This document shows positions 52,738-62,570 of a stretch of 64,000 bases of DNA, piece by piece. Where the stretch lies: positions 558,001-622,000 of the forward strand of contig NZ_QYRN01000001.1 in the NCBI RefSeq assembly GCF_003583935.1. Reading direction: 5' to 3'. The translations under genes and the position numbers were made by a program. The notes under the pieces were generated by a model that ran no database searches, was not told where the DNA came from, and saw only the letters and a program-made list of their open reading frames with translations. Position 1 is the first letter of the stretch. Every line of letters begins with the position of its first letter. Origin of the DNA: Aureimonas flava. Lineage in GTDB: Bacteria > Pseudomonadota > Alphaproteobacteria > Rhizobiales > Rhizobiaceae.

Positions 52738-53118
52738 ATGAAACCCTGGCTGCTGCAGATCTTCACCTGGTGGAACGGCCAGACGATCGGAACGCGGTTC
52801 CACACCTGGCGCTTCGGCAAGCGCGTCGGCGAGGACGAGCGCGGCAACGTCTACTACCAGTCGGCCGACGGCAAACGCCGCTGGGTCATCTACGCCGGCG
52901 AGGCGGAGGCAACGCAGATCGGCGCCGGTTGGCACGGCTGGATGCACCACCGCGTCGACACGCCGCCGGTGGACGAGAACTACAAGCCGCGCGAGTGGCA
53001 GAAGCCGCACCTGCCCAACCAGACCGGCACGCGCTTCGCCTACCGCCCCAAGGGCTCGCTCCTGAACACGGCCGAGCGGCCGCGCGTGACGGGCGACTAC
53101 GACGCCTGGACGCCCTGA
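52738..53118 (+). CDS. Complex I accessory subunit NDUFA12 (B17.2) homologue
   Basis: 126 residues of the NDUFA12 family: LLQIFTWWNGQTIGTRFHTWRFGKRVGEDERGNVYYQ, WVIYAG, GWHGWMHHRVDTPPV and the C-terminal YKPREWQKPHLPNQTGT. In mitochondria and alphaproteobacteria this is a supernumerary subunit at the peripheral arm of complex I. It is encoded more than 30 kb from the nuo operon, the usual situation. It leads a pair with the DUF2155 gene. Confidence 0.93.
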   Translation: MKPWLLQIFTWWNGQTIGTRFHTWRFGKRVGEDERGNVYYQSADGKRRWVIYAGEAEATQIGAGWHGWMHHRVDTPPVDENYKPREWQKPHLPNQTGTRFAYRPKGSLLNTAERPRVTGDYDAWTP

Positions 53119-53135
53119 CGGGACGCGCCGCTTCC

Positions 53136-53543
53136 ATGCGGTTCAAGCTCTTCGCATCGCGCCTCGCGGCGGCCCTCGTGCTCGCCTCGGCTCTGCCGTC
53201 CGTCGCGTCCGCCGAACGGATCGCCAATCCGGAGGCGGTGTTCTCCGGCCTCGACAAGATCACCGGGCGGATCACGACCTTCACCGTGCGGATCGACGAA
53301 ACGGTCCAGTTCGGCGCGCTGCAGGTGACGCCGCGCGCCTGCTACACGCGCACCCAGGACGAAGCCCCGAAGACCGATGGCTTCGTGGAGGTGGACGAGA
53401 TCACGCTCGAGCGTGAGATCCGCCGCATCTTCACCGGTTGGATGTTCGCGGATTCGCCTGGCCTGAACGCCGTCGAACACCCGGTCTACGACGTCTGGCT
53501 CAAGGACTGCAAAACCGATTCGGCGGTGCCGCCGGCGCAGTGA
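53136..53543 (+). CDS. DUF2155 domain-containing exported protein
   Basis: 135 residues with a signal peptide (about residues 1-27, ending SVASA) and a DUF2155 core: [34 protein letters not shown] and the C-terminal YDVWLKDC, with two Cys that may form a disulfide in the periplasm. Function unknown. The gene order NDUFA12, DUF2155, aat, accCB is common in the order. Its last 58 bases overlap the end of aat on the other strand. Confidence 0.9.
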   Translation: MRFKLFASRLAAALVLASALPSVASAERIANPEAVFSGLDKITGRITTFTVRIDETVQFGALQVTPRACYTRTQDEAPKTDGFVEVDEITLEREIRRIFTGWMFADSPGLNAVEHPVYDVWLKDCKTDSAVPPAQ

Positions 53544-54157
53544 AACTCGGCCGGACGCGCGATCGCGTCCGCCAGGAGTTCGCGATAGCGCGCACGGCGG
53601 ATCTCGACGGCTCCGAAACGCTCGAGATGCCCGGTGATGAACTGCGTGTCGAGCAGCGTGAAGCCGCCGCGGCGCAGCCGATCCCACAGGTAGACCAGCG
53701 GCACCTTGGACGCGTCGGTGCGGCGCGAGAACATGCTCTCGCCGAAGAAGGCCGCGCCGAGGCTGACGCCGTAAAGCCCCCCGACCAGCTCGCCATCCGC
53801 CCAAGCCTCGACCGAATGGGCGTGACCCAGCCGGAACAGGGCGAGGTAAAGCTCGCGGATCTGCGCGTTGATCCAGGTCTGATCGCGGCCGGGCGCCGGC
53901 TCGGCGCAGGCATCCACCACCGCCGCGAAAGCGCTGTCGAAGCGGATTTCGAACGGCGCCTGCCGGATCGTCTTGCGCAGGGAGCGCGGGACGTGGAACC
54001 CATCCAGAGGCAGGATGCCCCGGAACGTGGGGTCGACCCAATGGATCGACGGATCGTCGGCACCCTCCGCCATCGGAAAGATGCCGGCGGCATAGGCCCG
54101 CAGCAGGATTTCCGGCGTGATCAGCGGCTCGAGGCCGTCCCGACTGCCGCGTGCCAA
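53486..54157 (-). CDS. aat: Leucyl/phenylalanyl-tRNA--protein transferase
   Basis: 223 residues. Family marks are [15 protein letters not shown] near the N-terminus, [56 protein letters not shown] and [18 protein letters not shown]. It adds Leu or Phe to proteins with N-terminal Lys or Arg, marking them for ClpS/ClpAP. The N-terminus lacks a long leader. It follows accC by 7 bases on the same strand. Confidence 0.96.
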   Translation of the reverse strand: MARGSRDGLEPLITPEILLRAYAAGIFPMAEGADDPSIHWVDPTFRGILPLDGFHVPRSLRKTIRQAPFEIRFDSAFAAVVDACAEPAPGRDQTWINAQIRELYLALFRLGHAHSVEAWADGELVGGLYGVSLGAAFFGESMFSRRTDASKVPLVYLWDRLRRGGFTLLDTQFITGHLERFGAVEIRRARYRELLADAIARPAEFHCAGGTAESVLQSLSQTS

Positions 54158-54164
54158 TGGGATC

Positions 54165-55517
54165 TCAGGCCGCTTTCGCGGCGGCGGCGAGATACTGCTC
54201 CAGCCAGTGGATATCGTAGTTTCCGGCCTGGATGTCCGGCGTGTCGATGAGATCCTGGAACAGCGGCAGCGTGGTCTTCACCCCGTCCACGATGATCTCG
54301 TCCAGCGCCCGGCGCAGGCGCATCAGGCACTCGTTGCGCGTCCGTCCGTGGACGATCAGCTTGCCGATCAGCGAATCGTAGAAGGGCGGGATCGTGTAGC
54401 CCTGGTAGACGCCCGAATCGACCCGCACGCCGAGGCCGCCCGGTGCATGATAATAGCTGATCTGGCCCGGCGACGGCGCGAAGGTGCGCGGGTCCTCGGC
54501 ATTGATGCGGCACTCGATCGCGTGGCCGTTGAACTTCACCTCGTCCTGCGTCACCGATAGGCCGAGGCCGGCCGCGACGCGGATCTGCTCGTGCACGAGG
54601 TCGAGCCCCGTGATGGCTTCCGTCACCGGGTGCTCGACCTGCAGACGGGTGTTCATCTCGATGAAGTAGAACTCGCCGTTCTCGTACAGGAACTCGATCG
54701 TGCCGGCGCCCCGGTACTTCATCTGGGCCATGGCGTCAGCGCAGATCTCGCCGATGCGGCGGCGCTGCGCGTCGTCGAGAGCCGGGGAGCGGGCCTCCTC
54801 CCAGACCTTCTGGTGGCGGCGCTGGAGCGAGCAGTCGCGCTCGCCGAGGTGCACCGCCTTGCCCTTGCCGTCGCCGAACACCTGAACTTCGATGTGGCGA
54901 GGCTTGCTGAGATACTTCTCGAGATAGACGGCATCGTCGCCGAACGCCGCGCCGGCCTCGGCGCGCGCCGTGGACAGGGCAAGCGACAGGTCGGCGGCCG
55001 TATGCGCCACCTTCATGCCACGCCCGCCGCCGCCGGCCGACGCCTTCACGAGGACCGGAAAGCCGATGTCCTGCGCCACGCGCATCGCCTCGGCGTCGTC
55101 GGTCACCGCGCCGGCCGAGCCGGGCACGACGGGAATGCCCAGCGCCTTGGCCGTGCGCTTGGCCTCGATCTTGTCGCCCATCACGCGGATATGCTCGGCG
55201 GTCGGGCCGATGAAGGCGATGTTGTGCGCCTCCAGAATGTCGGCGAAGCGGGCGTTCTCGGACAGGAACCCGTATCCCGGATGGACGGCGTCGGCGCCCG
55301 AGATCTCGCACGCCGCCAGGATCTGCGGAATGTTGAGATAGCTGTCGCGGGCGGGCGGCGGCCCGATGCAGACGCTCTCGTCCGCGAGGCGCACATGCAT
55401 GGCCGCGTTGTCGGCCGTGGAGTGGACCGCGACCGTCGCGATGCCGAGCTCCTTGCAGGCCCGCAGCACGCGGAGCGCGATCTCGCCGCGATTGGCGATC
55501 AGTACCTTGTTGAACAT
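54165..55517 (-). CDS. accC: Acetyl-CoA carboxylase biotin carboxylase subunit
   Basis: 450 residues. N-terminal [29 protein letters not shown]-grasp marks [15 protein letters not shown] and [14 protein letters not shown], and the metal/catalytic [20 protein letters not shown] are intact. It carboxylates biotin on AccB, the first step of fatty acid synthesis. The start is 55517; the frame is open upstream without similarity. It is downstream of accB by 58 bases. Confidence 0.98.
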   Translation of the reverse strand: MFNKVLIANRGEIALRVLRACKELGIATVAVHSTADNAAMHVRLADESVCIGPPPARDSYLNIPQILAACEISGADAVHPGYGFLSENARFADILEAHNIAFIGPTAEHIRVMGDKIEAKRTAKALGIPVVPGSAGAVTDDAEAMRVAQDIGFPVLVKASAGGGGRGMKVAHTAADLSLALSTARAEAGAAFGDDAVYLEKYLSKPRHIEVQVFGDGKGKAVHLGERDCSLQRRHQKVWEEARSPALDDAQRRRIGEICADAMAQMKYRGAGTIEFLYENGEFYFIEMNTRLQVEHPVTEAITGLDLVHEQIRVAAGLGLSVTQDEVKFNGHAIECRINAEDPRTFAPSPGQISYYHAPGGLGVRVDSGVYQGYTIPPFYDSLIGKLIVHGRTRNECLMRLRRALDEIIVDGVKTTLPLFQDLIDTPDIQAGNYDIHWLEQYLAAAAKAA

Positions 55518-55575
55518 GAATGCCCTTCCGATGCTCGCCCGACCGCGAAACCGATGCGCGCCTCCTTGCGGAGGA

Positions 55576-56052
55576 TCAGCCGATGACGACCAGCGCCTCG
55601 CCGTATTCCACCGGCTGGCCGTTGTCGACACAGATGCGCTTGATCGTGCCCGAGCGAGGCGCGGGGATCTGGTTCATCGTCTTCATCGCCTCGATGATGA
55701 GGAGCGTCTCGCCCTCGCTCACCGTCTGCCCGATCTCGACGAACGGCTTGGCGCCCGGTGCGGAGGCCAGATAGACCGTGCCGACCATGGGCGAGGGGAC
55801 GGAGCCGACCTCGGGCCCGCTGGACGCGGCCGGAGCGGCGGGGGCCGCCGGAGCCTGGGGCGCCGCGACCGGCATGGGTGCCGGTGCCGGAACGGCATGG
55901 GCATAGCCGGCGGCCGCCACGTATTCCTTCTGGCGCGAGACGCGGATGCGCAGCTCGCCCTGCTCGATCTCGATCTCGGTCAGATCGGTGTCGTTCAGGA
56001 TGTCGGCGAGCTCGCGTACCAGCGAACGGTCCACAGTCGAATCCTTTTCCAT
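55576..56052 (-). CDS. accB: Biotin carboxyl carrier protein of acetyl-CoA carboxylase
   Basis: 158 residues: an N-terminal helix segment ([29 protein letters not shown]), an Ala/Pro linker at about residues 52-82, and the biotinyl domain with the biotin Lys at position 124 in IEAMKTMNQ, 34 residues from the end as in all carriers. BirA (19202-19972) should modify it. I chose the start at 56052 ([10 protein letters not shown]). An 11-bp inverted repeat lies about 140 bases upstream. Confidence 0.97.
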   Translation of the reverse strand: MEKDSTVDRSLVRELADILNDTDLTEIEIEQGELRIRVSRQKEYVAAAGYAHAVPAPAPMPVAAPQAPAAPAAPAASSGPEVGSVPSPMVGTVYLASAPGAKPFVEIGQTVSEGETLLIIEAMKTMNQIPAPRSGTIKRICVDNGQPVEYGEALVVIG

Positions 56053-56189
56053 ATTGGTCCTTCGAACTCGCCGGGCGGGCAGGGCGGAATGGGCCACCCG
56101 CCGCCGGTCAATCATGCAACGCCGGGCCCGGACCACGAACGGTCCCGGCTCCGAAAGGGGCAGGCGGGAGCCTGCCGGTCAGCTTTGTG

Positions 56190-56228
56190 ACGGATCGAAC
56201 GCCGAAGCGACGCATCCGTTCGATCCGT
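56190..56228. repeat. 11-bp inverted repeat between dsbA-like gene and accB
   Basis: ACGGATCGAAC (56190-56200) and GTTCGATCCGT (56218-56228) pair perfectly around a 17-base loop. A TTATAC-like -10 for the minus strand lies just beyond (near 56231-56237), so the repeat may sit at the start of the accBC transcript, or it may end the dsbA-like gene. Confidence 0.5.
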
Positions 56229-56288
56229 GCCGTATAAACGCTTGCGGGCGGCACGGAAAGCCGGGACGACGCGGCCGGGCCGCCAGGA

Positions 56289-57092
56289 TCAGTCCGCGGC
56301 GGGCGGACAGGTGGCCGAACCGCAGGCGCGCACGCTGGCGATCTTCTGCGCCAGCGCGTCGGCCCCGACGGCACCCGGCACCAGCTCGTCGCCGATCACA
56401 TAGCTCGGCGTGCCGTTGATGCCGAGCGCGGTTGCCAGCTCCGCGCTCTCGTTAAGCGCCGCCGCGACGGCGGTGCCGCCCATCAGCGGGCGCAACGTCG
56501 ATTCGGGCACGCCCAGCTCGGCGGCGACTTCCAGCGCCCGCGCCTCGTCCACCTGCGCGCGGGAGCCCAGAAGCGTCTTCTGGAATGCGGGATAGGCGTC
56601 CGGCTTGGCTTCGCGGAAGGCGAGGCTGACGCGTGCGGCGGCTTCCGAGGGAGGGCCGAGGACCGGAATCTCCTTGTAGACGACGCGCAGCTTCGGGTCG
56701 CTTTCGAGCAGCACCTGGAGGTCGCTCGCGGCACGGCGGCAATACCCGCAATTGTAGTCGAAGAACTCGACCAGGGTGACGTCGCCTTCCGGATTTCCGG
56801 CGACCGTGCCGTCCGGAGAGGACACGAGCCGGTCGCGGAGTTCGGCGATCGTTTCGCCCTGGCCGGCCTTCGCCTCGGCCGTGCGCTTCGCCTCCAGGGC
56901 TTGGAGCGATTCGAGGAGCACCTCCGGATGCTCGATCAGGTAGTTGCGCACGATCGTCTCGATCTCGCTCGTCTGCGCCTGATCGAAGGCGTGCGCCGGC
57001 CCGGCAACGAGCGTCGCGCCGACGAGCAGCGGCGCCGTCGCCCGGAGGAGACGCGTCGCAGGGGAACCGATCCGTTGCCGGGGAGATGTCAT
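56289..57092 (-). CDS. DsbA-family thiol-disulfide oxidoreductase
   Basis: 267 residues with a signal peptide (cleavage near residue 35, GPAHA), an N-terminal ScsC-type helical part (QTSEIETIVRNYLIEHPEVLLESLQAL) and a thioredoxin fold with the redox pair Cys115 and Cys118 in FFDYNCGYCRR; the cis-Pro loop is GINGTPSYVIGD. Periplasmic disulfide oxidase or isomerase. The N-terminal part suggests oligomer formation as in Com1/ScsC. The start overlaps the M48 gene end by 4 bases. Confidence 0.93.
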   Translation of the reverse strand: MTSPRQRIGSPATRLLRATAPLLVGATLVAGPAHAFDQAQTSEIETIVRNYLIEHPEVLLESLQALEAKRTAEAKAGQGETIAELRDRLVSSPDGTVAGNPEGDVTLVEFFDYNCGYCRRAASDLQVLLESDPKLRVVYKEIPVLGPPSEAAARVSLAFREAKPDAYPAFQKTLLGSRAQVDEARALEVAAELGVPESTLRPLMGGTAVAAALNESAELATALGINGTPSYVIGDELVPGAVGADALAQKIASVRACGSATCPPAAD

Positions 57093-58471
57093 TTGCGGTT
57101 CACCTTCGTCGTGATGATGTCCTGCGCCTGCCGCCACTGCGGCGAGTTCGGACGGAACTTCTGTTGCGCGCGCGCCGCGAAAACCTTGGCTTGGCGGAAG
57201 TTGCCGCCCTCCCAGTATCCCTCGGCGGTGGCGAGCTCGGCGGCACCGATGTCGCCGGTCTTGCCGTAGGCCATGGCGAGGAACTGATAGGCGGTAGAGT
57301 TGCCCGGATCGCGCTCCAGCCCCCGGCGGATCTGCGCGATGGCGTCCTTCATCCTCTCCGGCTTGCCCCCGGTCACCAGCGCCTGGCCGACCGCAGCCTC
57401 GAGGATGCCGGACTTGGTGGGATCGAGCTTGGCAGCCTTGGCAAAGGCGGCGGCGGCCTCGTCGGACCGTCCGGCCGCCATAAGGATCTCGCCGCGGACC
57501 TCGTGGAACCACGGCGTGCCGGGCGATTCGGCGATCAGCGCATCGATCTTGGCGAGCGCGGCGCGCGGCGAGCCCGCCAGATGCGTCGCGATGGCGTCGC
57601 CGTAGCGGGCCGGAAGGCTGTTGAGATTGCGTCCGAAGGTGCGCCGGACCTGGCCCGCTCCGCCGTTGTAGGCGGCGATCTTGGCTCGCGCGAGGTCGTG
57701 GCGAAGCTGCAGGGCCGGCGGGTCCTTCTTGTCGAAGTAGGGGCTCTCCTTCGCCGCCGTCTGGAGGAAGCCGATGCGGTCCTGCGGCGCCGGGTGGGAT
57801 GTGACGTAGCGGTCCGACGAGACGCCCGACAGCATGTTCTTGCGCATCAGGCCGGCGAAGCTGTCGAGCAGACCCTTGGGCGACTGCTGGGTCTTCAAAA
57901 GATAGGTGAGGGCGGAGCGATCGGCGGTGGTCTCCTCCGTCCGCTGATAGGCGAAAAGGCCGCGCTGGGCGATGTTGCCGCCGCTGGTCATCAGGCCGCC
58001 GCCGAGCCCCGCGACAGATCCGGAACCGCTGGCCGCGCCGGCAGCCGCGACGCCCGCGCCGAGGAGGCCCGCCACCACCGCGATGGTCTTGGCGCGCTCG
58101 ATCTGGTCGCGCAGCCGCTCCTGGTGGCCACCGGCCAGATGGCCGATCTCATGCGCCAGAACGCCGATCGTCTCGTTGGGCGTCTCGGATTCGAGGATCG
58201 TGCCCGTGTTGATGAAGATGCGGCGGCCGGCCACGAAGGCGTTGAAGGCGAGATCGTTGACCAGCACGATCTCGACCCGGGCCGGCGAAAGGCCGGCGGC
58301 GCGCAGGAGGGGCTGCGAGTAGTCCTTGACGAGGCCCTCGATCTCGGCGTCGCGCACGACCGGCAGCGAGGCGCGGCGCGCCGTCTGCGCATGGGCCGGC
58401 GGTAGCGCGATGGCGAGAGCCAAACCGGCGGCGACGCCCTTGGCGAACAGGCCCTTGAACAAAAAATCCAC
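57089..58471 (-). CDS. M48 family metalloprotease with TPR repeats (BepA-like)
   Basis: 460 residues from GTG 58471. A TTG at 58462 with GGTGGA upstream is an equally possible start. A signal peptide (AAGLALAIALPPAHA) is followed by the M48 domain with zinc motif His107-Glu108-x-x-His111 (GVLAHEIGHLAGGH) and the third ligand region RTEETTADRSALTYL; the C-terminal half is TPR-like helices. It resembles BepA, which controls outer-membrane protein and LptD quality. It shares a transcript with the DsbA-like gene, consistent with oxidative folding. Confidence 0.92.
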   Translation of the reverse strand: MDFLFKGLFAKGVAAGLALAIALPPAHAQTARRASLPVVRDAEIEGLVKDYSQPLLRAAGLSPARVEIVLVNDLAFNAFVAGRRIFINTGTILESETPNETIGVLAHEIGHLAGGHQERLRDQIERAKTIAVVAGLLGAGVAAAGAASGSGSVAGLGGGLMTSGGNIAQRGLFAYQRTEETTADRSALTYLLKTQQSPKGLLDSFAGLMRKNMLSGVSSDRYVTSHPAPQDRIGFLQTAAKESPYFDKKDPPALQLRHDLARAKIAAYNGGAGQVRRTFGRNLNSLPARYGDAIATHLAGSPRAALAKIDALIAESPGTPWFHEVRGEILMAAGRSDEAAAAFAKAAKLDPTKSGILEAAVGQALVTGGKPERMKDAIAQIRRGLERDPGNSTAYQFLAMAYGKTGDIGAAELATAEGYWEGGNFRQAKVFAARAQQKFRPNSPQWRQAQDIITTKVNRK

Positions 58472-58576
58472 CCCAAGTCTTCCCAGGCTTGTCCACGCAC
58501 TTCTAGAACGCGGTTCCCCGGACGGCCATCCTCGGATCCTGGAAGGGCACTTTTTTCCGGCGTTTATGAGGCTTCC

Positions 58577-59752
58577 ATGTACGACACCCCGCCCGCCGCC
58601 CCGTCGCGCCGCTCCGACGTCGACCCGTTCCGGGCCATGGACGTGATGGCGGCCGCGAATCGGATGGTCGCCGCCGGGCGAGACGTGATCTCGCTCGCCG
58701 TGGGCCAGCCTTCGGCGCCCGTGCCGGGCACGGTGGCCGAGTCGGTCGGAGCGTTCCTGCGCCGGGGACGCATCGGCTACACGGACGCGCTCGGCCGGGC
58801 CAGCCTGCGGGCGCGCATCGCGCGCCATTACGCTGAGGCCTACGGCGTCGACGTGCCCGCCGAACGCGTGATGGTGACCACCGGATCCTCCGCCGGCTTC
58901 AACCTCGCGTTCCTGACCGCCTTCGACGTCGGCGACCGGGTCGCCATCGCGACGCCCGGCTACCCTGCCTATCGCAACATCCTGAAGGCGCTCGGCATCG
59001 AGCCGGTCGAGATCGAGGTGGGGCCGGAAGACGACTACGTGCTCACCGCCGAGGCGCTGGAGCGTGTCCACCGCGAGACGCCCGTGCGCGGCGTGCTGAT
59101 CGCGAGCCCCGCCAATCCGACCGGCACGGTCACGTCGCCGGACGAGCTGCGACGCCTGGTGCAGTTCGCGGACGCCGCCGGCATCGTCTTCGTCTCGGAC
59201 GAGATCTATCACGGGCTCGCCTTCGGGCGGGAAACCGCCTCGGCGCTCCAGTTCTCGGACCGGGCGATCGTGGTGAACTCGTTCTCGAAGTACTACTGCA
59301 TGACCGGCTGGCGGATCGGCTGGTTGGTTCTGCCGCCGCATCTGGTTCGCCCGGCCGAGCGCGTCGGGCAGAGCCTCTACATCTCGGCACCTGAACTCAG
59401 CCAGGTCGGCGCGGAGGCCGTGTTCGAGGCGACCGAGGAACTGGAAGCCGTGAAGCTCGGCTACGAGCGGAGCCGCGCGCTGCTGATGGATGCGCTTCCC
59501 GCCCTCGGCTTCGGCGACATCGCCCCCATCGACGGCGCGTTCTACGCCTACGCTTCCATTCCGCAGGGGTTCGCGGACGCGACGGAGCTGGCCCGGCATC
59601 TGCTCGACACCGCGCTCGTCGCCGCCACGCCGGGGCTCGACTTCGATCTGCGGCGCGGCCACCGGACGATGCGCCTGTCCTATGCCGGAGACCCGTCGGA
59701 GATCGCGGAAGCGGTGAGGCGGCTGCGGACGGTGCCCGGCCTCGGCGGCTGA
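58577..59752 (+). CDS. Class I/II pyridoxal-phosphate aminotransferase
   Basis: 391 residues of fold type I. The PLP Lys is Lys238 in NSFSKYYCMTGWRIGWLVLP; other marks are SLAVGQPSAP, GYTDALGRASLRARIARHY, SPANPTGTV (PLP Asn) and SDEIYHGLAF (Asp). The C-terminal Arg of the substrate carboxylate site lies in MRLSYAG. It probably transfers the amino group of an aromatic or branched amino acid or aspartate to 2-oxoglutarate; the exact substrate is open. It is divergent from the M48 gene and convergent with rne. Confidence 0.93.
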   Translation: MYDTPPAAPSRRSDVDPFRAMDVMAAANRMVAAGRDVISLAVGQPSAPVPGTVAESVGAFLRRGRIGYTDALGRASLRARIARHYAEAYGVDVPAERVMVTTGSSAGFNLAFLTAFDVGDRVAIATPGYPAYRNILKALGIEPVEIEVGPEDDYVLTAEALERVHRETPVRGVLIASPANPTGTVTSPDELRRLVQFADAAGIVFVSDEIYHGLAFGRETASALQFSDRAIVVNSFSKYYCMTGWRIGWLVLPPHLVRPAERVGQSLYISAPELSQVGAEAVFEATEELEAVKLGYERSRALLMDALPALGFGDIAPIDGAFYAYASIPQGFADATELARHLLDTALVAATPGLDFDLRRGHRTMRLSYAGDPSEIAEAVRRLRTVPGLGG

Positions 59753-59769
59753 ACGCGGCCCGTAAACGA

Positions 59770-59796
59770 AAAGAGCGGCCTTTCGGCCGCTCCCTC
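59770..59796 (-). terminator. Intrinsic terminator of rne
   Basis: GAGCGGCC (59773-59780) and GGCCGCTC (59785-59792) form a perfect stem with a 4-base loop. On the minus strand TTTTCGTTT follows, giving a good terminator 10 bases past the rne stop. It could also serve the convergent aminotransferase gene, but with a poorer T-run. Confidence 0.85.
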
Positions 59797-59801
59797 GTCG
59801 C

Positions 59802-62570
59802 TTACTCGGCGCTGCGGCGCGACCACCAGCCGCGGCGCTTGGGCTTTTCCTCGGCGCCCTCGTCCGTGGCCTCCTCGCCGTTGGCGATCAGGCGCAAACC
59901 GCGACGAACCGTGACCGTCTCCTCCTCGACCGGCTCCTCGTCCTCGGACGGGAAGACGGCGTCGAGCGGCGGGTTGCCGTCCATGGCGGCGCTCGCCTCG
60001 GCGGTGGTCGACATCACCTCGTTCTCGTCGGGAACCGCGACGTCGGCGTTGGTCAGCGCCTCGGCGGCTTCCTCGGACGGGTCGCCCTCGACCGCCTCCA
60101 CCGCGTCGGTCATCTCCGGCTCGAACGAGGCATCGGGAACTGCTTCCGCGAGGACCGGCAGTTCGGGCACCGCATCGTCGCCGGACAGCTCGGCGACGGG
60201 CTCCGCGCCGTCGTCGCCGCCGGCGGACGCCTCGTTGCCGGCTTCGTCGTCGCGGTTGCGGCGACCGCCACGGCGGCCGCGGCGACGGCGCTTGCGGTCG
60301 CCGCCGTTGCCTTCGTCGTCCGACGCTTCCGTGGTCGGCGCGGCCGGAGCATCGCCCTCCGCGGCGGCATCCTCGTCAACGTCGGCCTCGTCGTCGTTCG
60401 CGGCCGAGGTCGCGGCGCCGTTCTCATCGCCCCGACGACCGCCACGACGGCGGCGGCGGCGACGGCGAGAGCCGTCGCGCTGCTCCTCGCCATCCGAGCC
60501 GCCGGCGCGGGCTACGGCTTCCTCTTCGGTCGACTCCGCCTCGGACTCCACCACGACCTCCTCGATCTCGACCGTATCGGGCGAGACGGAGGAGAGGGTG
60601 GCGATGGCCTCGGGCTTCACGCGGCGCGTCGCCTCGGCGCCGTGCTCGATCGCCACGTGCTGGTGGCCGAAGCCTTCCACCGCCTCCAGGAGGATGCGCA
60701 GCCCGTAGTGGCGCTCCAGCTCGTCCAGGGTGGAACGCTTCTCGTTGAGCACGTAGAGCGCCGTCGCGGTCGGCACCTTCACCGTCAGGTCGTGCGTGCC
60801 GTGCTTCTGCAGGTGCTCCTCGATGGAGCGCAGCACCTGGAGCGCCAGCGACGACGACGAACGGATGAAGCCGTTGCCGTTGCAGACGGGGCAGGTCTGC
60901 GTGGTCGATTCCAGGACACTCGCGCGGATGCGCTGGCGGCTCATCTCCAGGAGGCCGAAATGCGAGATGCGGCCGATCTGGATGCGCGCCCGATCGTCCT
61001 TGAGGCAGTCCTTCAGCCGCTTCTCGACGTTCCGGTTGTTGCGCTTCTCCTCCATGTCGATGAAGTCGACCACGATCAGGCCGGCGAGATCGCGCAGGCG
61101 GAGCTGGCGGGCGACCTCCTCGGCTGCCTCCAGGTTGGTCTGGTAGGCCGTGTCCTCGACCGAGTGCTCGCGCGTCGAACGGCCCGAGTTCACGTCGATG
61201 GCGACCAGCGCCTCGGTCTGGTTGATGATGATGTACCCGCCGGACTTCAGCGTCACGTGCGGCTGCAACATCTTGTCGAGCTGCGCCTCGATGCCCTGCC
61301 GCGCGAAGATCGGGCTCTGATCGCGATAGGGCTGCACCACCTTTGCCTGGCTCGGCATCAGCATGCGCATGAAGTCCTTCGCCTCGCGGTAGCCGCTCTC
61401 GCCGGCCACGAGGATCTGGTCGATGTCCTTGTTGTACAGGTCGCGGATCGACCGCTTGATGAGGCTGCCTTCCTCGTAGACGAGGGCGGGCGCGGTGGAC
61501 TGGAGCGTCAGCGTGCGCACCGTCTCCCACAGCCGCATCAGGTACTCGTAGTCGCGCTTCACCTCGGCCTTGGTGCGGTTGGCACCGGCCGTGCGCAGGA
61601 TGATGCCCATGCCGCGCGGCACCTCGAGATCGCGCGCGACCTCCTTCAGGCGCTTGCGGTCGGCCGCGTTGGTGATCTTGCGGGAGATGCCGCCGCCGCG
61701 CGCCGTGTTGGGCATCAGCACCGAGTAGCGGCCGGCCAGCGACAGGTAGGTGGTGAGCGCCGCGCCCTTGTTGCCGCGCTCTTCCTTGACGACCTGCACC
61801 AGCAGGATCTGGCGGCGCTTGATGACCTCCTGGATCTTGTAATGCTTGCGCGGCGCGCGGTTGCTGCGAACCGGCACTTCCTCCATCGCATCTTCGCTGC
61901 CGAGATCGTCCACCTCGTCGGCCTCGTCGACCGCAGGCTCCTCCTCGGTCTCGCGCGAGCGACGCGAGCGGCGGCCGCGACGCGGCTTCCCGTCCTCCTC
62001 GACGTCGGCCTTGGCCTCGGTAGCCTCGGTGGCTTCGCCCGCTTCGTCAACGCCCGTCACCGCCTCGGCGGTTTCCGGACCGGCCTCGCCGGACGCGGTC
62101 TCGCTGCCGTCGGCCGCGGTATCCGCGATCTCGGCGTCGTCGCCGGTCTCGCCTTCGACCACTTCGGACACGCTGTCGTCCGTCGCCTCGGCGGCCTTGG
62201 CCTCGGCGGAGCGCGAGCGGCGGCTGCGCGAACGGCTCGGCTTGGCGGGCTTGCGCTCCTCGACCTCGTCGTCCTCCTCGGCCTGCGCGAGGTCGTGCTC
62301 GATCAGCGCCTGACGGTCGGCGTGGGGGATCTGGTAGTAGTCGGGGTGGATCTCGTTGAAGGCGAGGAAGCCGTGGCGGTTGCCGCCGTACTCGACGAAG
62401 GCGGCCTGGAGCGACGGCTCGACGCGCGTCACCTTCGCCAGATAGATGTTCCCCTTGATCTGCTTCTTGTGCTCGGACTCGAAATCGAACTCTTCGACCC
62501 GGTTACCCTTGACGACGACGACCCGGGTTTCCTCCGGGTGGGCCGCGTCGATCAGCATCTTGTCTGCCAT
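59802..62570 (-). CDS. rne: Ribonuclease E
   Basis: 922 residues from ATG 62570 (MADKMLIDAAHPEETRVVVVKGNRVEEFDFE). The S1 domain is split by a low-complexity insertion of about 170 residues (near 105-280, Ser/Arg patches and acidic stretches) before the RNase H/5'-sensor/DNase I-like core; the catalytic Asp residues are in AIDVNSGRS and VVDFIDMEEKRN; the zinc link is TQTCPVCNGNGF. The C-terminal 300 residues are acidic with Arg clusters, a scaffold for degradosome partners. It controls mRNA decay and rRNA/tRNA maturation. The long upstream gap fits the known autoregulation through the 5'-UTR. Confidence 0.97.
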   Translation of the reverse strand: MADKMLIDAAHPEETRVVVVKGNRVEEFDFESEHKKQIKGNIYLAKVTRVEPSLQAAFVEYGGNRHGFLAFNEIHPDYYQIPHADRQALIEHDLAQAEEDDEVEERKPAKPSRSRSRRSRSAEAKAAEATDDSVSEVVEGETGDDAEIADTAADGSETASGEAGPETAEAVTGVDEAGEATEATEAKADVEEDGKPRRGRRSRRSRETEEEPAVDEADEVDDLGSEDAMEEVPVRSNRAPRKHYKIQEVIKRRQILLVQVVKEERGNKGAALTTYLSLAGRYSVLMPNTARGGGISRKITNAADRKRLKEVARDLEVPRGMGIILRTAGANRTKAEVKRDYEYLMRLWETVRTLTLQSTAPALVYEEGSLIKRSIRDLYNKDIDQILVAGESGYREAKDFMRMLMPSQAKVVQPYRDQSPIFARQGIEAQLDKMLQPHVTLKSGGYIIINQTEALVAIDVNSGRSTREHSVEDTAYQTNLEAAEEVARQLRLRDLAGLIVVDFIDMEEKRNNRNVEKRLKDCLKDDRARIQIGRISHFGLLEMSRQRIRASVLESTTQTCPVCNGNGFIRSSSSLALQVLRSIEEHLQKHGTHDLTVKVPTATALYVLNEKRSTLDELERHYGLRILLEAVEGFGHQHVAIEHGAEATRRVKPEAIATLSSVSPDTVEIEEVVVESEAESTEEEAVARAGGSDGEEQRDGSRRRRRRRRGGRRGDENGAATSAANDDEADVDEDAAAEGDAPAAPTTEASDDEGNGGDRKRRRRGRRGGRRNRDDEAGNEASAGGDDGAEPVAELSGDDAVPELPVLAEAVPDASFEPEMTDAVEAVEGDPSEEAAEALTNADVAVPDENEVMSTTAEASAAMDGNPPLDAVFPSEDEEPVEEETVTVRRGLRLIANGEEATDEGAEEKPKRRGWWSRRSAE

